From: Cellvibrio sp. 79 | GTDB taxonomy: Bacteria; Pseudomonadota; Gammaproteobacteria; Pseudomonadales; Cellvibrionaceae | Length of the DNA: 64,000 nt | Assembly: GCA_003056245.1 (NCBI GenBank) | Contig: MVDH01000005.1 | Span: 173,317 to 237,316 of the forward strand | Direction: 5' to 3' | Shown here: one piece after another, positions 46,968 through 55,455 of the stretch | Numbering within the stretch: position 1 is the first letter of the stretch | Layout: each line of letters opens with the position of its first letter | Program-made: the position numbers and the translations under genes | The notes under the pieces: generated by a model | What the model was told of the DNA's origin: nothing | Seen by the model: the letters and a program-made list of their open reading frames with translations, nothing else | The model's database searches: none

Positions 46968-47312
46968 TCAAAGAATGGTCAATACGTTTTCAGGTGGGCG
47001 GCCAATGACGGCTTTATCACCATTAATGACGATGGGACGCTCGATCAATTTTGGATTTTCTACCATCGCTTTGATCAACGCGGCCTCGCTGAGTTTGCCA
47101 TCGCCAAGGTTGAGTTCTGTGTAAGCATCTTCACTTTTGCGCAACAAATCGCGTGCGTTGATACCTAATTTGGCAAGTAGCGCTTTTAACGATTTCGCTG
47201 TGGGCGGTGTTTCCAGATAGAGGATAACCTCCGGCTCAACGCCGTTATCGCGCAGCAGGGCCAGGGCATCGCGCGATTTGGAGCAGCGCGGGTTGTGATA
47301 AAGTGTCACCAT
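46968..47312 (-). CDS. arsC: ArsC-family reductase (YfgD-like)
   Basis: 114 residues, glutaredoxin-like arsenate reductase family. The active Cys is in HNPRCSKSRDALALL; the three basic residues that bind arsenate-like oxyanions appear in DLLRKSEDAY, and the Arg of IERPIVINGDKAVIGRPPE is conserved. The lack of an ars operon and the link to wrbA suggest a YfgD-type thiol reductase and not a dedicated arsenate enzyme. Confidence 0.9.
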   Translation of the reverse strand: MVTLYHNPRCSKSRDALALLRDNGVEPEVILYLETPPTAKSLKALLAKLGINARDLLRKSEDAYTELNLGDGKLSEAALIKAMVENPKLIERPIVINGDKAVIGRPPENVLTIL

Positions 47313-47387
47313 TTTTCAATTTCCGTTGCGGAGAATGCCGCCGATTATAGCGGCTGGGTTCCGGTTTAGGTTTAAGGATTTATCGCT

Positions 47388-48677
47388 ATGCCATGGTTAA
47401 GTGAGCATCGGGTCAACATACATTGGACCAACATAAAATTGCACTACCGTTGGTTATTGGGTTTTTTCTGTTTAATGGTTCGTCAGTATCAGGCAAAAGA
47501 ATGCCAGAAAAGTGCGGCGTCACTGACCTACGTAACGCTTTTCGCTACCGTGCCGATGATGACCGTTACCTATTCAATGTTCTCCATTATTCCCGCGTTC
47601 CAGAATCTGGGTGACCAGTTACAGACCATGTTGTTTGAACATTTCCTGCCCAATAGCGAACAGGATTTAGGGAAATACTTGCAGGATTTCTCCGCGCAGG
47701 CGCGCCAGCTGACCGCATTCGGTTTGGCGTTTTTGCTGGTTTCTGCGTATTTGATGCTCAAGAATATCGAGCAAAATTTCAATTCGATCTGGGGTGTTGC
47801 CCGCGGTCGCCGTGGTGTTGCCAACTTTTTGCTCTATTGGGCGATTCTAAGCCTGGGACCATTGTTGCTGGGTGTTGCGCTGGCGATGAGTACCTATCTG
47901 GCGTCCTTCCGTTTGCTGGTGGGTCATTACGATAGCCTTGGGGTGATCGAAACCGTATTGCAATTTGCGCCCTGGGTTCTGATCTGGGCGGCCTTTACTT
48001 TGTTGTTTGTCGCCGTACCGAATTGCAAGGTTCCCGTAACCCATGCATTGGTCGGCGGTTTTTTCACGACGTTATGTTTCCAGGGGTTAAAAGCGGCGTT
48101 TGGCTGGATTGTTAGCCACTCATCTTTTACGTTGGTGTATGGCGCCTTTGCCGCTGTACCGTTATTCCTGCTGTGGGTTAATTTGATCTGGACGGTAATC
48201 CTGGGAGGGGCGGTATTTGTGCATACCATCAATGCCCACCAGATTGGTTTGCGCGTGCGCAATTACCCGGATTTACTTGCCAGCCTGATGATTTTATGGC
48301 GCTGTTACCAAGCATCGCGCGATGGTAGTGCAGTACCGGAGCGGGCGCTGTTGCGCCAGGGCCTGGCAGCGGACCAGTGGCTGCGGATCAGTGAAACGTT
48401 GGTCAAACACCATGTTCTCACTACTAACTATCAGGGTGATTACCTGCTGTGCCACGACTTGAAAAATCTGCGGTTGCTGGATTTGGCCGATATATTGGAA
48501 GTGCCGCGCCAATTGCCTAAAGAGCGCGAGTGCCTGGCCGGTTTGCCGTGGGGAGCTGAGGCGGTAATCCAGTTGGGAGCCGTGGACCAATTTACCCGGG
48601 AGCATTTGGATAGATCCGTGGAATCATTATTTAACGCGACCAGCGTTGTTGAAAATCCATCCAAACAAGAAGGGTAA
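47388..48677 (+). CDS. YihY/BrkB family inner-membrane protein
   Basis: 429 residues: six membrane helices in the N-terminal about 290 residues, with [25 protein letters not shown] and the [27 protein letters not shown] block that define the family (once misnamed RNase BN). The C-terminal cytosolic extension (about 140 residues) resembles a winged-helix fold seen in longer YihY proteins. Function is unsettled. Divergent from arsC, as in pseudomonads; AAGGA lies upstream of the ATG. Confidence 0.92.
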   Translation: MPWLSEHRVNIHWTNIKLHYRWLLGFFCLMVRQYQAKECQKSAASLTYVTLFATVPMMTVTYSMFSIIPAFQNLGDQLQTMLFEHFLPNSEQDLGKYLQDFSAQARQLTAFGLAFLLVSAYLMLKNIEQNFNSIWGVARGRRGVANFLLYWAILSLGPLLLGVALAMSTYLASFRLLVGHYDSLGVIETVLQFAPWVLIWAAFTLLFVAVPNCKVPVTHALVGGFFTTLCFQGLKAAFGWIVSHSSFTLVYGAFAAVPLFLLWVNLIWTVILGGAVFVHTINAHQIGLRVRNYPDLLASLMILWRCYQASRDGSAVPERALLRQGLAADQWLRISETLVKHHVLTTNYQGDYLLCHDLKNLRLLDLADILEVPRQLPKERECLAGLPWGAEAVIQLGAVDQFTREHLDRSVESLFNATSVVENPSKQEG

Positions 48678-48765
48678 AAATATTTCTGCGGGGAAAGATC
48701 CCTGTCTATACTCTCGGTAACACACTATTCCAGACCTTTTAATCATTAGAAGATTTGTTCCCGCT

Positions 48766-49131
48766 ATGGCAATCCCCTTGTTGATTTGTGATGACTCGAT
48801 GATGGCGCGCAAGCAAGTCGCGCGCTCCTTACCTGAAGGCCTGGAGGTCGATATCACCTTTGCCACCAATGGTGCGGAAGGATTGCAAGCGATCCGCGAC
48901 GGCAAGGGCGAGATGGTTTTCCTCGACCTGACCATGCCGGAAATGGATGGCTACCAGGTGCTGGAAGCGGTTAAAACCGAAGGTCTGGATGCGATGATTA
49001 TAGTGATCTCCGGCGATATCCAACCCACCGCCCACGAACGTGTCACGCAATTAGGTGCGCTGGATTTTATCCAGAAGCCGGTTAACCCCGAAAAGCTTGC
49101 TGAAACCCTGCGTAAATTTGGCTTGATTTGA
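48766..49131 (+). CDS. Stand-alone receiver domain response regulator
   Basis: 121 residues, CheY-like. Acidic pocket D9/D10 in LICDDSMMARK, phosphoacceptor Asp in MVFLDLTMPEMDG, Thr/Ser in VISGDIQP and Lys in DFIQKPVNPEKL. It has no output domain, so it must act by protein contact. In related genomes such a receiver is followed by a CheC-like phosphatase gene; here avtA follows, and no kinase or chemotaxis gene is near. Confidence 0.92.
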   Translation: MAIPLLICDDSMMARKQVARSLPEGLEVDITFATNGAEGLQAIRDGKGEMVFLDLTMPEMDGYQVLEAVKTEGLDAMIIVISGDIQPTAHERVTQLGALDFIQKPVNPEKLAETLRKFGLI

Positions 49132-49197
49132 TTCTGGCGTTTTATTCCATCTGCCGTTAGATTGCCGCCAGTTTGTTAACCTGAACTGGCGTACTTC

Positions 49198-50469
49198 ATG
49201 AATTCTTCCCCGTTATCGCTTTCCCGCTTTGGCCAAAAACTGTGTACTGATGCCGGCATCGTCACCCTGATGGATGATCTGGGGGACGCGTTGCGTGTTA
49301 ATCCTGATATGATTTTTATGGGCGGCGGTAACCCCGCGCGCATCCCGGCGATGGAACAGGCGTTTGAGGAGGCCTTGCGTGCAACCCTGGATGATGAGCG
49401 CGAAGCCCATCAATTATTAGGCGTTTACCAACCGCCACAGGGCGATGCGGAATTGCTGGATACCATCGCCGAATTATTAACGCGCGAGTATGGCTGGCCG
49501 ATTTCGCGCGCAAATATCGCGCTCTCCAACGGCAGTCAGTCGGCGTTTTTTGTGTTGTTCAATTTGCTTGCTGGCGGATATCCCGACGGTAGTAAGAAGC
49601 GTATTCAATTGCCGTTAACGCCGGAATACCTGGGTTACAGCGATCTGGGCATTTGCGATGATTTTTTTACCGCGACGCGCCCGAGCATTGAGTTACTGCC
49701 CGATGGCTTTTTTAAATATCACGTCGATTTCTCGCACTTAAAAATCACCGCCGAAACCGGCGCGCTCTGCGTGTCTCGCCCCACCAATCCCACCGGCAAT
49801 GTCATTAGCGATGAAGAATTATTAAAGCTGGACGAATTGGCGCGCACGCACAAGGTTCCGTTTATTGTCGATGGTGCTTACGGTACTCCCTTCCCGAATA
49901 TTTTATTTGCCGACGCGCAACCGCACTGGAATGACAATACGATTTTAGTATTGAGCCTATCGAAATTGGGATTGCCCGGCGCACGCACAGGAATTGTCAT
50001 TGCCAATCCGGAAATGATTAATGCATTCGCCAAAGCCAATACCATTTTGAGTTTAGCGACTGGAAATTTTGGCCCGGCATTAGCGCGGCATTTGCTGGCG
50101 AATGGAAAAATTTTGCAATTAAGTCGCGACGTCGTTGCGCCGTTTTATCGCGTGCGCATGGAGCATGCCGTTGCAACATTCAAACAACATCTCGGTGATT
50201 TGCCATGTTTGATCCATAAACCGGAAGGCGCCATTTTCCTGTGGCTTTGGTGTAAGGATTTACCAATTTCCAGTGAAGCACTTTATCAACGCTTGAAAGC
50301 GCGCGGTGTATTGGTGGTTTCCGGCCACCATTTTTTTCCGGGGTTGGAAGAGGAGTGGCAACATAAGCATGAATGTATCCGTGTGACTTATTGCCAGAAC
50401 CCGAAAATAGTCGAGCAGGGTGCGCAGATAATTGCGGATGAGCTGCGGAGGATTTATCAGGCGGAATAA
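49198..50469 (+). CDS. avtA: Valine-pyruvate aminotransferase AvtA
   Basis: 423-residue fold-type I PLP aminotransferase exchanging amino groups between alanine and 2-oxoisovalerate. The N-terminus LSRFGQKLCTDAGIVTLMDDLGDAL, with MIFMGGGNPARIPAM, is characteristic of AvtA. The PLP lysine is in LSLSKLGLPGARTGIV; the Asn-Pro-Thr-Gly block is SRPTNPTGNV and the Arg that binds the carboxylate is in CIRVTYCQNP. Monocistronic or read with the receiver gene 66 bases upstream. Confidence 0.95.
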   Translation: MNSSPLSLSRFGQKLCTDAGIVTLMDDLGDALRVNPDMIFMGGGNPARIPAMEQAFEEALRATLDDEREAHQLLGVYQPPQGDAELLDTIAELLTREYGWPISRANIALSNGSQSAFFVLFNLLAGGYPDGSKKRIQLPLTPEYLGYSDLGICDDFFTATRPSIELLPDGFFKYHVDFSHLKITAETGALCVSRPTNPTGNVISDEELLKLDELARTHKVPFIVDGAYGTPFPNILFADAQPHWNDNTILVLSLSKLGLPGARTGIVIANPEMINAFAKANTILSLATGNFGPALARHLLANGKILQLSRDVVAPFYRVRMEHAVATFKQHLGDLPCLIHKPEGAIFLWLWCKDLPISSEALYQRLKARGVLVVSGHHFFPGLEEEWQHKHECIRVTYCQNPKIVEQGAQIIADELRRIYQAE

Positions 50470-50505
50470 TTTTTTGTTATCAATTTTTGATTGTGAATCT
50501 GCAAT

Positions 50506-50537
50506 AAAAAACCCGGAAGGCCATAGGGCTTTCCGGG
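50506..50537 (-). terminator. Terminator of the GH5 operon (minus strand)
   Basis: CCCGGAAGGCC pairs with GGCTTTCCGGG (one G-T) over a 4-base loop; on the minus strand it is followed by TTTTTTATT. It closes the GH5-cytochrome-DUF1552 operon. Confidence 0.88.
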
Positions 50538-50590
50538 GTAAAAGTCGCGTCCGATGCGTTCCAAGATCCTGAAGATTTTATCCCTGGCTA

Positions 50591-51922
50591 TTAGAGACCA
50601 GTACCGTTAATCCAGACGTTGTTAATACGACCATTGGCAGTAGGCATACGCACGCTGCTGTAACCCGCTTTTTCCGCAATGGTCATTAACACGTTGGTGT
50701 GGTTTACACCGCCTTGCGTTGCCACTTGATCTCCCCAGCGTTTGCCCGGCTCACCCAGTGGACGCAAATCCACCGAGCGACCAGTTACCAGACCGGCGTT
50801 TTTACCGCCAGCCAGCAACATCGGAATGCGATGGTGGTTGTGGTAGTTGCCGTGGCCCAGGTCCGATACCGTACAGATAATCGTGTTATCCAACAGGCTG
50901 CCATTGACATCCGGGGTGTTCGCCAGCTTTTGGATGAACTGGCGGATTTGCCCCATCCACCAGACTTTACTGGTGGTATGCGCGGCGGCGTCCTGGTGCG
51001 ACAAGTCATGGTCACCCGTGCCGGTTCCGGGAACAACAATCGGAGATACCGGTACGCCGTACATGAACGCGATGCTGCGGGTGATGCCGCAAGATAGCGT
51101 CGATACCGCGATGTCTTGCTGGATGGCAGAGATATTCGCCAGTACCGAGGTTGCCCAGAGTGCTTGCTCTTCACCACCGGTGATGCTGTCCACGCGCGGT
51201 TTGATGCTGGTGCTGACATCCAGGCAACCACCCATGGAGGCTGCGTTGAGTTTCTGTTCCAGTACGTCCAATGCAGCAACGTGTTGTTCCAGTCGCTCGC
51301 GTTCGAGGCTGCCCAATTGGGTTGTAAGGCGGCTCAGGTCTTCACGAGCGCGTGCCAATACCTGAATCTGGGCGGTATCACCGCCGCCACCGCTACCGCC
51401 GAACAATTGCGGGTAGAGGATGCGCGGGTCATCGACCGGGTGCAGGCTGGTGCCGTTGTCGTAGCTGACACGTTTGGACGTATCGCTACCCCATTTGGTA
51501 CCGACCCCCATTTGCAGGGATGGACGGGACACGCCCGAACTGGCGCGGTTGGCCCAATCCTCTTTACCCATTTGCACTTCAATCGATGAGGCGCCGGATG
51601 AAGACGTCGCAACGCCCGTCAAACATTTCAGTGCGCCACCTTCGTGGGTATTGGCATTACCTTCGTAGCCGATGCCATCCAGGAATACCAGATGCTGGGC
51701 GACTTGCTGCAAAGGCGCGGTCATGGCGGGGAAGCTGGCGCCCGCCAAGGCACCGGCACGCGGGAAAAACACGTCCGGCACACAGCCATTGGGGTGGTAA
51801 ATAAACAAGGTGCGGATGCGCTGGGTCTCAGCCGCCATGGCGGAGCGCGCAAGCATGGCCGCCAGTGGACTCATCGCTACCGAGCCAGCCGCCAGAGCTT
51901 TAATTAATGAGCGTCTTTTCAT
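50591..51922 (-). CDS. DUF1552 protein with twin-arginine-like signal (copy 1)
   Basis: 443 residues. The N-terminus MKRRSLIKALAAGSVAMSPLAAMLA, with R3-R4 before a hydrophobic stretch and AMA/AE, reads as a Tat export signal, so it is probably folded with a cofactor or metal in the cytoplasm. The rest matches DUF1552 through RIRTLFIYHPNGCVPDVFFP, HLVFLDGIGYEGNANTHEGG, a late TICTVSDLGHGNYHNHHRIPMLLAGG and conserved His/Asp residues reminiscent of the alkaline phosphatase/sulfatase fold. It starts eight bases after the CBM2-cytochrome gene, the arrangement also seen for copy 2. Such genes usually pair with DUF1592 cytochromes. The activity is unknown. Confidence 0.85.
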   Translation of the reverse strand: MKRRSLIKALAAGSVAMSPLAAMLARSAMAAETQRIRTLFIYHPNGCVPDVFFPRAGALAGASFPAMTAPLQQVAQHLVFLDGIGYEGNANTHEGGALKCLTGVATSSSGASSIEVQMGKEDWANRASSGVSRPSLQMGVGTKWGSDTSKRVSYDNGTSLHPVDDPRILYPQLFGGSGGGGDTAQIQVLARAREDLSRLTTQLGSLERERLEQHVAALDVLEQKLNAASMGGCLDVSTSIKPRVDSITGGEEQALWATSVLANISAIQQDIAVSTLSCGITRSIAFMYGVPVSPIVVPGTGTGDHDLSHQDAAAHTTSKVWWMGQIRQFIQKLANTPDVNGSLLDNTIICTVSDLGHGNYHNHHRIPMLLAGGKNAGLVTGRSVDLRPLGEPGKRWGDQVATQGGVNHTNVLMTIAEKAGYSSVRMPTANGRINNVWINGTGL

Positions 51923-51930
51923 GATGACTC

Positions 51931-54900
51931 CTATTTGCGATTCAGGTAGCTGGGTGAAGTAACGGTTTCGAGCAGCATGTCGCGCAGGTCAGTGGACTTG
52001 CCCTGCCAGCGCGAGTAACTCGCATCAACCGCACATTGGTTGGGATCGGAAACCCCTGTCGCAAAACGTTGGTACTGACGGGTCACACACTTGGACGTTG
52101 CTTCCGCACCGGCAGTACCCAGCACGCCAGACAAGCCGCGCAGATCCGCAAAGGTGTAGCTGTCTGACTCGGTCATTACGGCCAAACCGGAAATACCACC
52201 GCTCGCATCCACCGGGATGCTGTTGCCTTCCAGAGTACGGAAGCGGCCCACGGCGTCGTAGTTTTCAAATCCGAAACCAATGTTGTCGATGTATTGGTGA
52301 CAGGACTGGCAGTTCTCGTTGTTGGTATGCGCTGCAAAACGCTGGCGAGTCGGCTTGTTTGGATCCAGCGGTTCAACCTCACCCACGTTCGGTGGTGGCG
52401 GCGCAAAGTCCTGGCAGAGCAGGTTGCGACGCACCAGCAAACCGCGATGGATCGGGTGGGATTCCTTCACTGTGGCGAGTGTGGTGTTGATGGCGCCCAT
52501 ATGGAGGATACCGCCGCGTTGTGCGTTGGTAGCTACCTTCTGGAATTGATCGCCACTCACGCCGGCGATGCCGTAGTAACTCGCCAATGGACCGTTCAGG
52601 AAGCTGAAGCCGGGGTTAAACGCATCGGCGATTTTGTAACCGGGTTTGAGGAAGATTTCTTTGAGGAAACTTTCCAGTTCGGTTTTCATCGCCGTACCGA
52701 TAGCGGTATTGAACTGCGGATACAGGGTTTTATCGCGCTGCAAGTTCGCTACGTCGTCCACATGCAACCATTGCATACCGAAGTGGGCGAATTGCGCACC
52801 GGCTTTGGTAGTTGCCAGCAAACGCTCGGCTTGGGTGCGCAGTTGCGCCGGTGTGCTCAAGCGATTGTTATCGGCTTCGGTGATCAGCGTTGCGTCGGGC
52901 ATAGAACCGGTGAAGGTGTAGGCCAACAAGCTCGCGGTTTCGTACTGCGTCAAGCTACCGGTGCCGCTCAGTGTGCTACCAATTTCCGAACGATAGAGGA
53001 AGTTGGGCGATGACAACATGGCCTGGATAACCAAGCGCGCACCAGCATCGTTGGTTGCGCCCAAACGGAACAGGTTGCTGTACGAGGTTTGCTCGGCCGC
53101 AGCCAAGGGGCGACGGAACGCGCGCTTACCAAACGCAGGAACGAAGGTATTCGCACACTGGTCGCGGGCGGTAGACGTGGTACAGCTCAACAGATTGCTC
53201 AGGTTGACGCTGCTGGCAACATCTTTCGCCGCATTCCAGTACGCATCCATACGGCCATTGGTAACTTTACCGGCAGCTGCGTTGTTATCGAACCCTTTCA
53301 CTTTCGAGTCGGGATCGAAGCTCGCCGCAATCGCAGTACCGTTGGAAATACCCAGCAGGTCGTTGATGGTATTGGCGTATTCGCGATTGGTCAGCAAGCG
53401 CAAGCGGCGCGGCAGGATATCTTCGCCAGTGGTACAGGTGACCGGTGGTTTCCAGCTCAGGATGTAATCCGCAATACGCGTTGAACAATCGGTATCACAG
53501 GCCGCCGGATTACCGTAAGGCATGGTGCTATCAATCTTGGTAATCAGGGTGGCGCGGGTCCAGCGATCCAGCACAATCGGACGCATCGCGTTATCGCCCT
53601 TCGCACCATGGCAACCGGCACAACCTTTATCCACGTACAACTGGGCACCGGTCAGATTGGAAATACTGCTGGAGCTGTTGGATATGCGCGATGAACTGCT
53701 GCTGGTGATCGACGACGAACTTCTGGAGCTAGTGGATGATGAGGTAGTCACCGGCGTCAGCGACAGGAAGTAAGCCGCTGTATCCGCCGCACATTGGCCC
53801 ACGCACGCGGTTGGATCGCTCTTCGGCATGTTGTCTTCAATGTATTTCACCAGGTTCGCCACGCTGGTATAGCGTAGGTTGCGTGGATCAATTTTGCTCA
53901 CGCTGGCACCGGCAGTGCCGTCGGCATTTACAGCATGGCAGAAGAGACAGCCAACCGTCGGGGTTTCCCACAGCGCTTTACCGCGTACCGCATCACCGAC
54001 CAGGATCTGGCTGGACGAGGAGCTGCTGAGCGAACTGCTGGCCAGGCTGGAAGATGAGCTGCTGCCGAATGGATCGGTGTACGTCAGGTTCAACGTATTG
54101 GAAGCTGGCGATGGAATGCTGTCCTTGATGCTGATCACCTTGTATTGGACGGCCGGACTCGCCGCATTCAATACCGAGTTGGTGAAGGTCACGGTATTGG
54201 CAGGAGCATTACCAACGGAAACCCAACGGCCTTTAGCATCATTACGACGAATCAGGAAGCCGGTTTCATCGGCACTGGTATCGGTCCAGTTCAGGCTGGC
54301 ATTGGCGGTCTGGTTGTTGATCGATCCCATCAGACTGAGCGGCGTTGTGGGCGCCGAGGGCAGGGTGATGACATTCGGCGCGGTGGCGCTGTCGCGGGTC
54401 AGGAACATCTTGAAGTAAACCGGGACACGCTCGCCGATCGACGATGCGCCAACGACCGCACGCAAAGCCTCAATACCGGCATTCAGGTCGAAGTCGGTAC
54501 TGGTGATGACGATCGGTTTACGTGGCGACACGCTCACACTGTTGGCGCTGTGTTTGATGACCAATGCATCAAACGCAATCGCTTTCACTACACCGTGGAG
54601 TATCAGGTTACCGGTCAGCGATTGGGTACTGGTGCCACCGACCGCGAGTGCATCGATAACGGCCAGATCCAACTGGGTAGTGAAGTGCAGGCTGGGCAGT
54701 AAATCCGTTTCAAATAGCATCTGGCGCATGCGGGTATTGCGCAGGTCAATCCCGGTGGAAATGCTGGTGAGCGGAATGCTCAGTGTTGCCTGGCCGGAAG
54801 CCGATACAGTTCCCGCTAACTGCGTAAACGTAAAGGTTTCAGCTACGTCCGTATTTTTTACCGATACAAAGTTCAGCAATGATTTGGAATCGTTAATAAA

Positions 54901-55434
54901 CCACTGCGCTTTGTTATTGGGAACGCTGCTACTGCTGCGGCTGCTTGATGTGACCGAGCTGCTGCTAGGTATGGAGCTGGGAATGGAACTGGATTGTAGG
55001 CTACTGGACGGCCTGCTACTGGATTGCGGGCTGCTGGTGGTACCGCTGCACGACACCCCATTGAGCGTAAAGCTGGTGGGGATCGCACCGGGAGCGCCGC
55101 TGTGGGTAAAGCCAAAACCGGTGCTGCCGTTAGTGGCGAGGTTGCCGTTGTAGCTGGCGTTCTTCACGCACACGCTTTTGCCGCTGGTGCGATAGCTGCC
55201 ATTCCATAAATTGTTAATGACTTCATTGCCATTAAAAGTCCAGCACAGTTCCCAACTGGTTTTCGCACTGCCGAGGTTGGTCAGGGTGAGATCGGCCTGG
55301 CCACCGCTGCTCCAGCTATTGGTGATTTTGTAATTCACGCTGCAATTTGCCTGGGCGATGGCGCTGCCGGAGGTGATTACCCCCAGTGCCATTAAACCGG
55401 CAGAGACCAGCGATCTTGATAGGAATCGTTTCAT
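51931..55434 (-). CDS. Secreted CBM2-YceI-FnIII-cytochrome c-DUF1592 protein (Cbp2D/Cbp2E-like, copy A)
   Basis: 1167 residues. Signal peptide 1-28; CBM2 cellulose-binding module 31-129; polyserine linker to about 172; YceI-type quinone/isoprenoid-binding domain 177-346; fibronectin III-like domain 362-453; Ser linker; cytochrome c domain 478-560 with C496LFCH and Met ligand in NMPKSD; Ser linker; second cytochrome c domain 596-663 with C605AGCH and TMPYG; then DUF1587, DUF1595 (FGKRAFRRPL), DUF1592 (SSPNFLYRSEIG), DUF1588 with a third C1042QSCH, and DUF1585 at the end. The chosen ATG follows AGGAG; the track's longer frame adds seven residues. It starts 21 bases after the GH5 stop. It looks like a cellulose-tethered electron carrier; the catalytic role of the DUF part is unknown. 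Confidence 0.88.
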   Translation of the reverse strand: MKRFLSRSLVSAGLMALGVITSGSAIAQANCSVNYKITNSWSSGGQADLTLTNLGSAKTSWELCWTFNGNEVINNLWNGSYRTSGKSVCVKNASYNGNLATNGSTGFGFTHSGAPGAIPTSFTLNGVSCSGTTSSPQSSSRPSSSLQSSSIPSSIPSSSSVTSSSRSSSSVPNNKAQWFINDSKSLLNFVSVKNTDVAETFTFTQLAGTVSASGQATLSIPLTSISTGIDLRNTRMRQMLFETDLLPSLHFTTQLDLAVIDALAVGGTSTQSLTGNLILHGVVKAIAFDALVIKHSANSVSVSPRKPIVITSTDFDLNAGIEALRAVVGASSIGERVPVYFKMFLTRDSATAPNVITLPSAPTTPLSLMGSINNQTANASLNWTDTSADETGFLIRRNDAKGRWVSVGNAPANTVTFTNSVLNAASPAVQYKVISIKDSIPSPASNTLNLTYTDPFGSSSSSSLASSSLSSSSSSQILVGDAVRGKALWETPTVGCLFCHAVNADGTAGASVSKIDPRNLRYTSVANLVKYIEDNMPKSDPTACVGQCAADTAAYFLSLTPVTTSSSTSSRSSSSITSSSSSRISNSSSSISNLTGAQLYVDKGCAGCHGAKGDNAMRPIVLDRWTRATLITKIDSTMPYGNPAACDTDCSTRIADYILSWKPPVTCTTGEDILPRRLRLLTNREYANTINDLLGISNGTAIAASFDPDSKVKGFDNNAAAGKVTNGRMDAYWNAAKDVASSVNLSNLLSCTTSTARDQCANTFVPAFGKRAFRRPLAAAEQTSYSNLFRLGATNDAGARLVIQAMLSSPNFLYRSEIGSTLSGTGSLTQYETASLLAYTFTGSMPDATLITEADNNRLSTPAQLRTQAERLLATTKAGAQFAHFGMQWLHVDDVANLQRDKTLYPQFNTAIGTAMKTELESFLKEIFLKPGYKIADAFNPGFSFLNGPLASYYGIAGVSGDQFQKVATNAQRGGILHMGAINTTLATVKESHPIHRGLLVRRNLLCQDFAPPPPNVGEVEPLDPNKPTRQRFAAHTNNENCQSCHQYIDNIGFGFENYDAVGRFRTLEGNSIPVDASGGISGLAVMTESDSYTFADLRGLSGVLGTAGAEATSKCVTRQYQRFATGVSDPNQCAVDASYSRWQGKSTDLRDMLLETVTSPSYLNRK

Positions 55435-55455
55435 AATCGTTTCTCTCCTGGCCAA

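Noticed and set aside
46968..47312. arsC as evidence of an arsenic resistance operon
   Set aside because: No arsR, arsB or acr3 is present; the gene is in the conserved arsC(yfgD)-wrbA-DUF2069 housekeeping order.
52294..53013. Long + strand frames opposite the copy A cytochrome gene (up to 239 codons), and similar ones at 54503-55153, 56302-56814 and 57175-57720
   Set aside because: They mirror the codon bias of the well-supported minus-strand genes, show low-complexity Arg/Leu composition without domains, and lack ribosome sites.
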